This document shows, one piece after another, positions 33,928-42,211 of a stretch of DNA of 64,000 nt (within the stretch, counting starts at the first letter, position 1; every line of letters begins with the position of its first letter). The notes under the pieces were generated by a model. It did no database searches. It was given only the letters and a program-made list of their open reading frames with translations, and was not told the origin of the DNA. Source of the stretch: an uncultured bacterium (GTDB taxonomy: Bacteria > Bacillota > Clostridia > Oscillospirales > Oscillospiraceae); the NCBI GenBank assembly GCA_946548895.1, contig CAMNQF010000010.1, positions 16,439 through 80,438 on the forward strand, written 5' to 3'. Position numbers and translations under genes: made by a program.

Positions 33928-34020
33928 AAAAAGCCGAAGGGCTTGACTCGCGGACTTTTCGGGGATGCGTTTGGGCGAGATGTCCGCACCGCCCCCTCCT
34001 CCGAAAACGGAGAAGGAGGC
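33928..34020 (-). terminator. Hairpins 3' of the GH3 gene
   Basis: On the minus strand there is a long GC stem (GCACCGCC/GGCGGTGC with inner pairing, about 33984-34027), then AAGCC-CTTC-GGCTT followed by TTTTG at 33928-33946. The second has a proper U-tract and is the likelier terminator. Confidence 0.5.
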
Positions 34021-34051
34021 GGTGCGATTGAAATTATGATTTGCGGTTGGA

Positions 34052-37021
34052 TCACGCCGCGTTTGCTTTTTTCTTCCGATAGCCGCGGATCAGGAGGACC
34101 TCCGCCAGGACCAGCGCCGCCACGACAACGCCCTCAACGATATAGGATATCATCAGCCAGGTGGGAATGGCGTTGGCCGCGTCGTTCTCATAGGCGGCGC
34201 TGTTCACGGTGGTGTAGAAGATGTCCTTGCACGCCTGGCGCATGGCCTGGAGGGAGGTGCCGCTGGTGGTGTCGGTGATGGAGGAGTTGCCCGCCACGTC
34301 CAGCATGATGTCGGTGCCGCCCCGGATAGCGCGCTCGGCGTTCATATAGCCGTAGTTGCCGAAGTAGTCGGACAGCACCATGCCCCGGAAGCCCCACTCG
34401 CCCCGCAGGACGTCCTTTTGCAGCTGGGCGCACTCCGCCGCCCAGACGGTGCCGATGTAGTTGTAGGAGCTCATGATGGCCAGCTTGCCGGGGGAGGCCG
34501 CCTTCACCGCCTCCTCGAAGGGCTTCAGGTAGACCTCCCGCATGGCCTGCTCGGTGGTCCAGGTGCACAGGATGCCGTTGCGGTTGGTCTCCTGGTCGTT
34601 CAGGGCGAAGTGCTTGATGTAGGGATACACGCCCTGCTCCTCACAGGCCAGCACCTGCTCCCGGGCCAGCTGGCCGGACAGGAAGCCGTCCTCAGAGTAG
34701 TACTCGAAGTTGCGGCCCGCGAAGGAGGAGCGGTGGATGTTCATGGAGGGGGCGTACCAGCCCACGATGCCCGCCTCATAGAATTCCTTGGCGATGCCTT
34801 GGGCGGCGCGGTAGGCCAGGTCCCGGTTCCAGGTCTGGGCAATGATGACGTTGCAGCAGTAGCCGGTGCCGAAGGCGCTCAGGGTGGGGGAGCTGAGTCC
34901 GGCGGGGCCGTCGGTGTCCAGGGTGCGCAGCTTGCCCACGGAGCGGATCTCCGCCGTCTGGTGGCCGCCGGTGGTGATGAGCTCCACCATTTCCTCCACG
35001 GTGAGCTGGTCCAGCAGGTCGTCCCAGCGGGGGTCGTCAAAGTCCGCGCCCCGCAGGTCGGCCAGCCTCATGCTGCCGGACGCGCCGGTGGTGGGGACGG
35101 GGTCGCTGGAGTCGTTGTGGTCCATCGGGTCCCAGGAGCCGTTGGCATAGACGGTGGTGGGGCGGTCAAAATTGGCGGGCGCGGCGGTGGCCTGGGCGTA
35201 GTTGGCGAAGCCGCCGGCCCGGGAGAGGTAGGTCACATCGCCCTCGGCGAAGTCGAACCGGCTGACAGCGGTGTCCACGTCGCCGTTGTGGGTATTGGAG
35301 CCGGTGTAGACCACCTCGTCCACCTGGATGGTCTCGCTGTCCACCACGGTGTGGGAGTCGGTGCGCAGGCTGATCTCGTAGTCGCCGCCCTCCAGGATGT
35401 AGCCGCCCACGCCGTGGGCGTCGAAGGAGGCCATATCCTCCAGCTCGAAGGTGAGGGTCACGTTCCGGGAATCGCCGGGCTGGAGCAGGTCCGTCTTATC
35501 GAAGGCGATGAGGTTCACCGCCGCCTTCTCAATGCCGCCGTTGGTATAGGGGGGATTGTAGTACAGCTGTACCACGTCCTTGCCCGCCGTGGAGCCGGTG
35601 TTGGTGACGGTGACCTGGGCGGTTACAGTGGCGCCGGACACCGTCACGCTGTCCAGGGACTGTTCAAAGGTGGTGTAGGACAGGCCGTAGCCGAAGGGGT
35701 ACATGACGGCGCTGTCGTAGTCAAAGCCCGCCATGCCGTCGGCGTGGGCCGTCTCATAGAACTTGTAACCCACATAGATGCTCTCCACATAGTCCACAAA
35801 GGTGACGTAGCCGTCGGCGCGGGGCCAGACCTCCTTGGCGGCGGCGGCCACCGCCAGGGAATCTGCGTCGGTGTAGTTGAAGTGGCCGATGTTGTTGTAC
35901 CAGGGGGCGGCGGTCAGGTCGGTGGGCCAGATGTCCACGGTTTTGCCGGAGGGGTTCGCCTCGCCGGCGATGATCTGCCCCAGGGCGTTGAAGCCGGTGG
36001 CGCCGGGGCCCGCGCACAGCAGGACGCTCTTGATCTGCTCATAGTCCTCGGTCCAGCCCATCTCCATGGTGTTGGCGCCGTTGTAGACCACGATCACGTT
36101 GTCGAAGTTGGAGGTCACCAGGTCCATGAGGTCCCGCTCGGTGCGGCTCAGCTCCAGGTAGTGCTGGCCGTACTCGAAGTCGGCGTAGTCCTGGCTGTTG
36201 GGGGTGTAGAGGGCGTTGGTATACTTAGTGCCCTCCCAGTAGGAGCCCTGGGCGACGACGGGCTGGTCCCGCAGCTCGGTGTTGACGGAGCCGTCCAGCA
36301 CCTTGCCCATGTCGTGGGGCAGGTCCGCGCCCTCGCCGCCGGAGCGGGCCAGCACCACGATGGCCCAGTCGGAGAAGTCCTTGGCATTGTCCATCAACTC
36401 CTGGGAGTAGCTGCCGGCTGTGGGCTCGGGCAGGGACCAGTCCTGGCCGTTGTTGATGCCGATCACCGGGCGGTCGGAGCGGTACGCCTTGTATTTGTCC
36501 ACCAGGTCCTGGTTGACGGAGAACCCGGCGTTCTCCAGGCCCTTGAGGATGTCCACGGCGGTGGACACGTCCACGGAGCCGGAGCCGGTGCCGCCGTAGA
36601 TAGGGTTGGTGGAGGCCCAGCCGAACACGTTGATCTGGCCGTTGTTCAGGCTGGAGGGGGCCAGGGGCAGGCCGCCGTCGTTCTTGGCCAGCACGATGCC
36701 CTCGGCGGTGATCTCCTCCACCAGTTGGCGGGATTCCGCCTGGGTTTCGGCGCTGACCGCTCTGGAGTCGGCAAGTACGGTGTTCAGCGTGTTGTACAGC
36801 GGCCCGTTCAGCATCAGGGTGACCAGCAGGACGGTCACCAGCAGGAAGGCGACGACGGCTTCGCCGTTCACCAGGCCCTTCAGCGGGCGCTTCAGCTTGA
36901 GGGAGGAGTACACAATCGCGACGATGGCGAGGGCGAGCAACCCGCCGATGCCGATGAGATAGCCGGAAATCTGCTGGATGACGGCCAATACGTCTTCCAT
37001 TGCCACAGTAACAGAACCCAT
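34052..37021 (-). CDS. Membrane-anchored, circularly permuted GH3 beta-glycosidase
   Basis: The protein has 989 residues. Two N-terminal helices (about 17-40 and 53-75) are followed by the GH3 C-terminal alpha/beta domain (about 95-400: ETQAESRQLVEEITAEGIVL, GPGATGFNALGQIIAGEANP), a fibronectin-III-like domain (about 470-580) and only then the N-terminal TIM barrel (about 640-920). The barrel has DGPAGLS, FAGRNFEYYSEDGFLSG, KHFALNDQETNR and the nucleophile motif MVLSDYFG. A last helix (about 950-975) is followed by a basic tail. Swapped domain order is known in rumen and gut GH3 enzymes. The ATG at 37021 follows AGGAGGAAG. An extended -10 promoter (TGGTATACT, minus strand, 37080-37088) lies upstream. 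It probably trims beta-glucosides at the cell surface. Confidence 0.9.
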   Translation of the reverse strand: MGSVTVAMEDVLAVIQQISGYLIGIGGLLALAIVAIVYSSLKLKRPLKGLVNGEAVVAFLLVTVLLVTLMLNGPLYNTLNTVLADSRAVSAETQAESRQLVEEITAEGIVLAKNDGGLPLAPSSLNNGQINVFGWASTNPIYGGTGSGSVDVSTAVDILKGLENAGFSVNQDLVDKYKAYRSDRPVIGINNGQDWSLPEPTAGSYSQELMDNAKDFSDWAIVVLARSGGEGADLPHDMGKVLDGSVNTELRDQPVVAQGSYWEGTKYTNALYTPNSQDYADFEYGQHYLELSRTERDLMDLVTSNFDNVIVVYNGANTMEMGWTEDYEQIKSVLLCAGPGATGFNALGQIIAGEANPSGKTVDIWPTDLTAAPWYNNIGHFNYTDADSLAVAAAAKEVWPRADGYVTFVDYVESIYVGYKFYETAHADGMAGFDYDSAVMYPFGYGLSYTTFEQSLDSVTVSGATVTAQVTVTNTGSTAGKDVVQLYYNPPYTNGGIEKAAVNLIAFDKTDLLQPGDSRNVTLTFELEDMASFDAHGVGGYILEGGDYEISLRTDSHTVVDSETIQVDEVVYTGSNTHNGDVDTAVSRFDFAEGDVTYLSRAGGFANYAQATAAPANFDRPTTVYANGSWDPMDHNDSSDPVPTTGASGSMRLADLRGADFDDPRWDDLLDQLTVEEMVELITTGGHQTAEIRSVGKLRTLDTDGPAGLSSPTLSAFGTGYCCNVIIAQTWNRDLAYRAAQGIAKEFYEAGIVGWYAPSMNIHRSSFAGRNFEYYSEDGFLSGQLAREQVLACEEQGVYPYIKHFALNDQETNRNGILCTWTTEQAMREVYLKPFEEAVKAASPGKLAIMSSYNYIGTVWAAECAQLQKDVLRGEWGFRGMVLSDYFGNYGYMNAERAIRGGTDIMLDVAGNSSITDTTSGTSLQAMRQACKDIFYTTVNSAAYENDAANAIPTWLMISYIVEGVVVAALVLAEVLLIRGYRKKKANAA

Positions 37022-37223
37022 TTTTCTTCCTCCTATGATAATTTTTCCTCGTTTGCCGGCCTGTTCCGGATGTTGGGGGAAGTATACCACAGGAGTCGGG
37101 CTCGTGCGGCGGGGTGCGAAAATCGGTCGGTTTTCTGCGGGAATCGGCGTGATTGGAACATTTTGTGTTGTGATCCTGCACAAAAATGAGTTTACATTTT
37201 TGACACAAACAGCAGGGGGACGC

Positions 37224-37260
37224 GTATGGGAGGAACTTCGCAAGGAAGTTCCTCCCATAC
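37224..37260. repeat. Perfect 16-bp inverted repeat
   Basis: GTATGGGAGGAACTTC and GAAGTTCCTCCCATAC are separated by 5 bases. There is no U-tract on either side. It lies between the GH3 promoter region and the DUF2804 remnant. Confidence 0.7.
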
Positions 37261-37313
37261 CATGATCGCTGGAGCCGGTGCGGCGGCGCCTGTTCCGCTC
37301 CTGGCCCGCAGTT

Positions 37314-37745
37314 TTACCACCGACCGATGTTGAGGCCCAGCTCCGCTCCGCCCACAACGGCGGACAGGCGGCCCCACCACCACTCATGGCGGTAGGGCCA
37401 GATGCCCCGGCCCCAGTCCAGTAGGCCGGCGGCGCCGTCCAGGTCCGCCGTCAGGCCCCCGAAGCGGGCGAGACCGAAGGCCCGGTAGTAGTTCTCCTTG
37501 CAGTTGAGGTAGAACTGGCGGGGCTTGGTAAAGGGAGTGGCAATGGCCATTTTCTTCCTGGCCGGGTCGTTCTCCACATCCAGCCGGACTTCCGCCGCTC
37601 CCCACCGCCGGCTCTTCCCCTGGAAGGTGAGGTGCCGGGCCCGGTCCGTTACCTCGAAGCGCAGGAGGAAGTTTTCGTCCCGATACTCGTTGACGGAGGG
37701 AACCTCCGGGTCCCGGTCCAGGTCAAGGGAACGGAACAGGCGCAG
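37314..37745 (-). pseudogene. C-terminal remnant of a DUF2804 protein
   Basis: One minus-strand frame reads NEYRDENFLLRFEVTDRARH, then KPRQFYLNCKENYYRAFGL and LDWGRGIWPYRHEWWWG, the C-terminal half of DUF2804 proteins. There is no start codon, and the 5' part runs into transporter sequence in another frame, so the gene has lost its N-terminus by deletion. Confidence 0.75.
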
Positions 37746-37759
37746 ACGCCCCTCCTCCC

Positions 37760-38420
37760 ATTTCTCCCCGATTGAAGGGGATGAAAAACATACAGCTCAC
37801 CAGGCAGGCCAGCAGCAGCTCCTTGTTTTCCCTCCGGCCCCGGAGGGTGGAGAAGCGGAAGATGGCGGTGAGCTGATCCCAGAAGGTACCCTCTCGGGCG
37901 GGCTGGAGGCTGGGAGCGTCCTTCATGAGGAACAGGGAGATGAGGCCCATAGCGATGACGAACAGGCCCATCCCCAGAACAGCAACTGGTAGTTGTCCTG
38001 GGCGGGGGAGTAGGCGTTGTAGCCGCAGTCGCAGCCCATGGAGCCGAAGAAGCTCATCACCGCGTCAGCCAGCACCACCAGGAAGCCCAGCAGCGCCACC
38101 GACAGGGCGGGCAGGGAGGTGCGGGCGTACTCCGTCAGCCCGAAGAGGATGGTGGTGATCCCCCAGATGATGTAGCCGATGGAGACGTATTTTTTCCGCT
38201 TACCCGCCCGGTCAGACATGGTGCCGAACACGAAGGTGGATATGGTGGTCACCAGGGCGCTGACGATGACCATGCAGGTGACGATGTTCACGTCCCCGGC
38301 GATCTTGGCGTAGACGAACGTGTTGAACCACTGGTTCTCCATGTTCCAGCAGAGCTGTCCGGCGATGCCCATGCCCCAGACCACTGCTCGTTCGGCGGCG
38401 GAGGATGAAGATCCCGGCCG
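37760..38420 (-). pseudogene. Broken sugar:cation symporter (MFS/GPH type)
   Basis: Two minus-strand frames carry transporter sequence. One reads GQLCWNMENQWFNTFVYAK, STFVFGTMSDRAGKRKKYVS and a membrane helix ending in a stop. The other reads MGLFVIAMGLISLFLMKDAP and NKELLLACLVSCMFFIPFN. A frameshift near 37980 and an internal deletion separate them, and the end is fused to the DUF2804 remnant. The N-terminus is also abnormal. Confidence 0.75.
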
Positions 38421-38549
38421 TCGTGTTTGCTTCCGTGCTAAAATGTGCAGTCGGGCCAGGTCAATATATGGGTCAAGCCCATTGTAACAGTCTGGGAAGA
38501 GATATGCAAGGAATTGGAAGAAATAGTGTGACTGGGGGCAGGGCAAGTT

Positions 38550-38867
38550 TTGGGGCGGTATGGCGTTTGGGCCGGATTGCCGCCGCTATTTTGCACGCTA
38601 TATTATGGCCGGTACACCCTGAAATATTGCTTCACCGAGTTTTTGAAGGGCGGGCAAACTGATTTGCGCGGGCATATTTTGAAAGCCGCCATGGATGACA
38701 TCGCGCCGGAAGCTCAACTCAATTTTGATGCGAAAACCGGACAGGAGTATTTCGATGCGTGGAAGGACGCCGCAATATCCGTTGGGGAGCAGCATCATGA
38801 TATGGAATGGATTGAAGAGAATCAACCGGCAATCTATCTGCTGCTCAGTATGTTTGGGGAGGTATAG
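38550..38867 (+). CDS. Hypothetical protein, possibly a fragment
   Basis: An open frame of 105 codons. The C-terminal 65 residues (RGHILKAAMDDIAPEAQLNF, KTGQEYFDAWKDAAISVGEQ) look like real helical protein, but the start is a TTG without a clear ribosome site and the N-terminal 30 residues look like read-through. It is probably a 5'-truncated gene in a decayed region. Family not recognised. Confidence 0.4.
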   Translation: MGRYGVWAGLPPLFCTLYYGRYTLKYCFTEFLKGGQTDLRGHILKAAMDDIAPEAQLNFDAKTGQEYFDAWKDAAISVGEQHHDMEWIEENQPAIYLLLSMFGEV

Positions 38868-38937
38868 ACGCCTCAAAACGAAAACAGCAGCTTTTGAGGC
38901 AGATAATTTATGTCATTAGACCTGATATAGTTGCTGA

Positions 38938-38980
38938 ACACAGGCCACCCGCTATCATTTGGCAGGTGGCCTGTGTTTTG
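38938..38980 (+). terminator. Intrinsic terminator
   Basis: ACACAGGCCACC/GGTGGCCTGTGT stem with a 15-base loop followed by TTTTG. Confidence 0.75.
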
Positions 38981-39076
38981 AAATTCACCTTATGGTCTGC
39001 TGGCTTTGCGTCCGTAATAGAGGCGCATAGTGGAGCAGTGGATTTCTCATACACATTTTTACATAGTCATGCGTCC

Positions 39077-39105
39077 TTGACAAAGGCTTTGGGGACATAT
39101 ATCTT
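39077..39105 (+). promoter_or_regulatory. Candidate promoter for the lipoprotein genes
   Basis: TTGACA (39077-39082), 17 bases, TATCTT (39100-39105), the best promoter-like match ahead of the lipoprotein gene at 39420. Confidence 0.55.
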
Positions 39106-39166
39106 GATAGAAGATGAATGAAATTTTGTTCCCCAGGAGGACGCCGCGGCGACACAGAGAAAATGC

Positions 39167-39412
39167 GTGATCACTGTCTCAGGCATTGATGCCATGACCG
39201 GGGAGGAGCTGCTGCAGCTGGCAAAAGCGCAGGGGGGCTGCCCTTTGGGGACCACCTGCCTGAGCGGGCCACCGAAGCTTCCGGCCCGGTTCGTGTCCAT
39301 GGCCTGGGCGGCATTCAAACAGCTGGCGGGCTGGAAATGGGGACGCAGGGGGGCTCCCCGCCAACTGAGCGGTGATGAAGACCTGCGGGGACAGTTTTTG
39401 ACGCAGGGGTGA
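39167..39412 (+). CDS. Doubtful small ORF
   Basis: An 81-codon frame with a GTG start and GGAGG about 25 bases upstream. TGEELLQLAKAQGGCPLGTT looks protein-like, but no family is recognised and the GC-rich context allows chance frames. It may be a remnant. It ends 7 bases before the lipoprotein ATG. Confidence 0.3.
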   Translation: MITVSGIDAMTGEELLQLAKAQGGCPLGTTCLSGPPKLPARFVSMAWAAFKQLAGWKWGRRGAPRQLSGDEDLRGQFLTQG

Positions 39413-39419
39413 AGCATAT

Positions 39420-40772
39420 ATGGAACGAAAGAAGTGCAGCGCGCTCATTTTTGTGATGACTGCGCTGCTCGGAATGGCGCTGTCCGGGTGCGGCGTGATC
39501 GAGTTTCAGATAGACAAATGGGAAATGAGGCAGAAGGCGTCAAAAGCGGCGCTGGCCTACGCCAAAGAGACCTATGGCGGCGGAGCCAAAGTGGTAAAGG
39601 TCGAGGTGGGTGTGAACGTGGCGGTGTTCCGCGGCACCTTGGCCGGCGACGCCCTGGTCACCATGTCCCTGGACGGAGAGGAGTTCCAGGTCTATGTGGT
39701 GGGGGACTCCTGCAGGGACAACCGGGACGGCCTGGCGCTGGTCAAGGCGCTAGACGAGTATTTCCGGGGGCTCTATGGACTGCCTCCGGCGCTGGAGTAC
39801 GACATCAATGTCCACTTTGAACGCAAGGAATTCTTCGCGTCCCATCCGTCGGAGCTGGGGTATGAGTATAATTTCCTGGATTTCGACTATCACGGCCAGC
39901 CGCTGGAGGAGGTCCTGCCGCTGCTGGACAGCATCCACTTTGACTACCGGTATGTGGATGACGGCGTCAGCCTGGACGGGATCGAGTTCCGAGCGGAGGA
40001 CTGGGGCGGCGACCTGGAGCGCCTGGAAAGAGTGTGGATCAGCTGTTTCCGCTGCTATGACGAGGACAGTGAGGTCCCGCTGGGCATACAGCTGGTCAAG
40101 GGCCGGCCGGTCCTGATGGCGGAGGGGATGGAGTTTTCCCATAGCGAGCTCCAATACGCGGATCTGAACAAGATCGCCTATGATATCCCCTATCTCTCCC
40201 TGCGGGAGAGGCTGAGGTTTTCGGGCAGGGAGATCGGCCGGGAGCGCTATACCATCACCCGTATGGGGAACTTCTGGGTCAGCACCCAGGAGGGCTGGGA
40301 CGCGGAGGAGTGCTTTGAGCTGCGGCCCTGCGAGCCGGACTGGGCAGATTCTATTGATCTGTTGTCTGAACCCTACGGGGTGTTCTACACCAAAGAGGAA
40401 CTGGAGGGCGATACGGAGATGGACATTATCACCAGAAAGGCTCTGCTGCCCTTTGTGGATGCTCGGTTTGAGACGGTGGGGGAGAAGCTTTGTCTCCGAG
40501 AAGGTGTGGCGGAACGTATCCAAGATTGGGAAAAGCCGTACAGCTCGGCCTGGGGCCCGGTTCAAGTGACGGTCATCCCCTCCCTGATCTATCAATCTGA
40601 CGCGCAGATGGCCATGGGCAAGATCCGGGAGGAGGGCGACGGGCCCCATCATGCCGCCAATCTCTATACATACTACCTGGACGAAGAGCGGTACTGGATG
40701 AGCGGGCTTTCGTTTCTATCGTTTTCTGCTTCCTATCACAATGAGCTTGTCCTGCTGCGTGTCATGGAGTAA
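39420..40772 (+). CDS. Secreted lipoprotein of unknown function
   Basis: The protein has 450 residues. The signal sequence ends in a lipobox LSGC (cysteine about residue 24), so it should be lipid-anchored outside the membrane. The body is acidic and rich in aromatic residues, with no recognised domain. The ATG at 39420 has AGGGGTGAAGC upstream. A second lipoprotein gene follows 44 bases later, so they are probably co-transcribed. Confidence 0.75.
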   Translation: MERKKCSALIFVMTALLGMALSGCGVIEFQIDKWEMRQKASKAALAYAKETYGGGAKVVKVEVGVNVAVFRGTLAGDALVTMSLDGEEFQVYVVGDSCRDNRDGLALVKALDEYFRGLYGLPPALEYDINVHFERKEFFASHPSELGYEYNFLDFDYHGQPLEEVLPLLDSIHFDYRYVDDGVSLDGIEFRAEDWGGDLERLERVWISCFRCYDEDSEVPLGIQLVKGRPVLMAEGMEFSHSELQYADLNKIAYDIPYLSLRERLRFSGREIGRERYTITRMGNFWVSTQEGWDAEECFELRPCEPDWADSIDLLSEPYGVFYTKEELEGDTEMDIITRKALLPFVDARFETVGEKLCLREGVAERIQDWEKPYSSAWGPVQVTVIPSLIYQSDAQMAMGKIREEGDGPHHAANLYTYYLDEERYWMSGLSFLSFSASYHNELVLLRVME

Positions 40773-40816
40773 ATGCGGCAAGCGGATGGAGGGCATATCA
40801 ACAGGGGGTTGAGCCA

Positions 40817-41965
40817 ATGAAATTTGTGAAGCATCGTTCCGCCGCAGTGATAGGGCTGGCGGTACTGCTCCTGCTGTCCGGCTGCAACGAGGGGCCCTGG
40901 CTGTTCACCAGCGGGCAGGCCCGGGAGCATCTGGAGAACCGCTATCCCGGGGAAGAGATCGAGATGCAGGCCGACGGTCTGAACACCTGGCTGTGCTGGT
41001 TCAAGGACCTGCCGGAGGCCAAATTCCGGGTGGAGATGGTGACCCGGGGCGGCGACCCGGTGCCATATTACCATAATAGGTTGGACTCCAACGCCCCGGA
41101 CGCGGTGTGGACCTACTACCTGGACGCCTACCGGAAGGAGGGCGGCCGCCTGGATGTCTGGGAGATCGGCAAAGCGAAATGGGCCGATGAGACCTGTATG
41201 GAGCTGGAGTATACCTCCATAGCCCAGGTACGGAAGGCGGCGGAGCAGCTGCAGGCGTTCTACGACTGGACAGAAGGCAGGCCGCACAGGGAGTTTTTGG
41301 CCGAGGGACGGTATTACTACCTTTTTTCTGGTGCGCTCCCCTGGCAGACCAGCCTGGCGGACAAGATCGATGTATGCACCCAGGGCCCGGAAGACAGTCT
41401 GGACGATGTGCTTGACCAGTGTGCCGGGGCGCTGATGGAGTATTACGCCTTTTACAACCTGCCCTGTGACGATTTCATGGCGGAGGAGCTGGCCGAGTAC
41501 GCCCGGGAGCGCTGGGACTGGGTGACCATGTCCGGCTGCCCTGAGGTGTGGGACGGGGAGGAGCGGCTCCCGGGGGAGCTGTTCGCGGGGATCGGCGCGG
41601 ACCACCTGCATATCAGCTATGGCGGGTTGTATGAGATGCTGGTTCGGCTGGATATGGCAGTGGAGGGTACGCCGGAGCACTTTTGGGTCACCGGCGCGGA
41701 CGGAGCGGAATACGAGTTCTCCTATGACTTCCACCGCGAGGCGCATTCCAAAGAGGATGAGACCCATATTATCTGGTATTTCCTTCGAAACGGGTACATG
41801 GTGGACACCTCCCATGAATCCGCCTGGTATCTCAGCTGGTGGGACTATGGGCCGCTTCTGAGGTTGGAGATGGGCCAGCACTATCAGATCGACGGGAACC
41901 ATTTCAGGTGGGATACTATATCGGAGCTGATTACGGGGCTGAACTTCAGGAGAAGCGCACCATAA
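40817..41965 (+). CDS. Lipoprotein, paralogue of the 49860 lipoprotein
   Basis: The protein has 382 residues with a lipobox LSGC (cysteine about 24). Several blocks match the lipoprotein on the other side of the mobile element: YPGEEIEMQAD, FKDLPEAKFRVEM, AAEQLQAFYDW, MEYYAFYNLPCDDF, ISYGGLYEMLVRL and TGADGAEYEFSYDF. The shared family is not known to me. AGGGGG lies 8 bases before the ATG. Confidence 0.75.
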   Translation: MKFVKHRSAAVIGLAVLLLLSGCNEGPWLFTSGQAREHLENRYPGEEIEMQADGLNTWLCWFKDLPEAKFRVEMVTRGGDPVPYYHNRLDSNAPDAVWTYYLDAYRKEGGRLDVWEIGKAKWADETCMELEYTSIAQVRKAAEQLQAFYDWTEGRPHREFLAEGRYYYLFSGALPWQTSLADKIDVCTQGPEDSLDDVLDQCAGALMEYYAFYNLPCDDFMAEELAEYARERWDWVTMSGCPEVWDGEERLPGELFAGIGADHLHISYGGLYEMLVRLDMAVEGTPEHFWVTGADGAEYEFSYDFHREAHSKEDETHIIWYFLRNGYMVDTSHESAWYLSWWDYGPLLRLEMGQHYQIDGNHFRWDTISELITGLNFRRSAP

Positions 41966-41978
41966 AGGGGTCCACGTT

Positions 41979-42086
41979 TTGGAAGATCTTTTTGCTGGTT
42001 TGGCGGGCTTCGCGGTGTTGGTCCTCTGTTTGGCCTGCCTGATGGAGATGGGGCGGGAGGAGCCGGTATTCCACCCAGAGCGGTGA
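41979..42086 (+). CDS. Possible 35-residue membrane peptide
   Basis: A TTG start with AAGGGG 7 bases upstream opens a short frame: MEDLFAGLAGFAVLVLCLAC followed by a charged tail ending HPER. It has one membrane helix. It follows the lipoprotein gene by 13 bases. Coding is plausible but unproven. Confidence 0.4.
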   Translation: MEDLFAGLAGFAVLVLCLACLMEMGREEPVFHPER

Positions 42087-42211
42087 CAGCCAGATAAGGA
42101 TCGTGGATTTTGGCGGCGGCTATCTCCATCCAGCAGGGGGAAAGCCAGTACAGCCTGCCGCTCTGGACGCGGTCTGGGAGCCGGATTTCGCCCGCACTGC
42201 GGGGCGCTGTC

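Noticed and set aside
33820..34278. 152-codon plus-strand frame starting with recombinase sequence
   Set aside because: Only the first about 30 codons are recombinase-like; the rest is antisense to the GH3 gene, so it is kept as a short pseudogene fragment.
34418..37189. 923-codon open frame antisense to the GH3 gene
   Set aside because: It mirrors the GH3 codons in a GC-rich region, is Gly/His/Val-rich, and has no ribosome site; the minus-strand GH3 gene has clear motifs.
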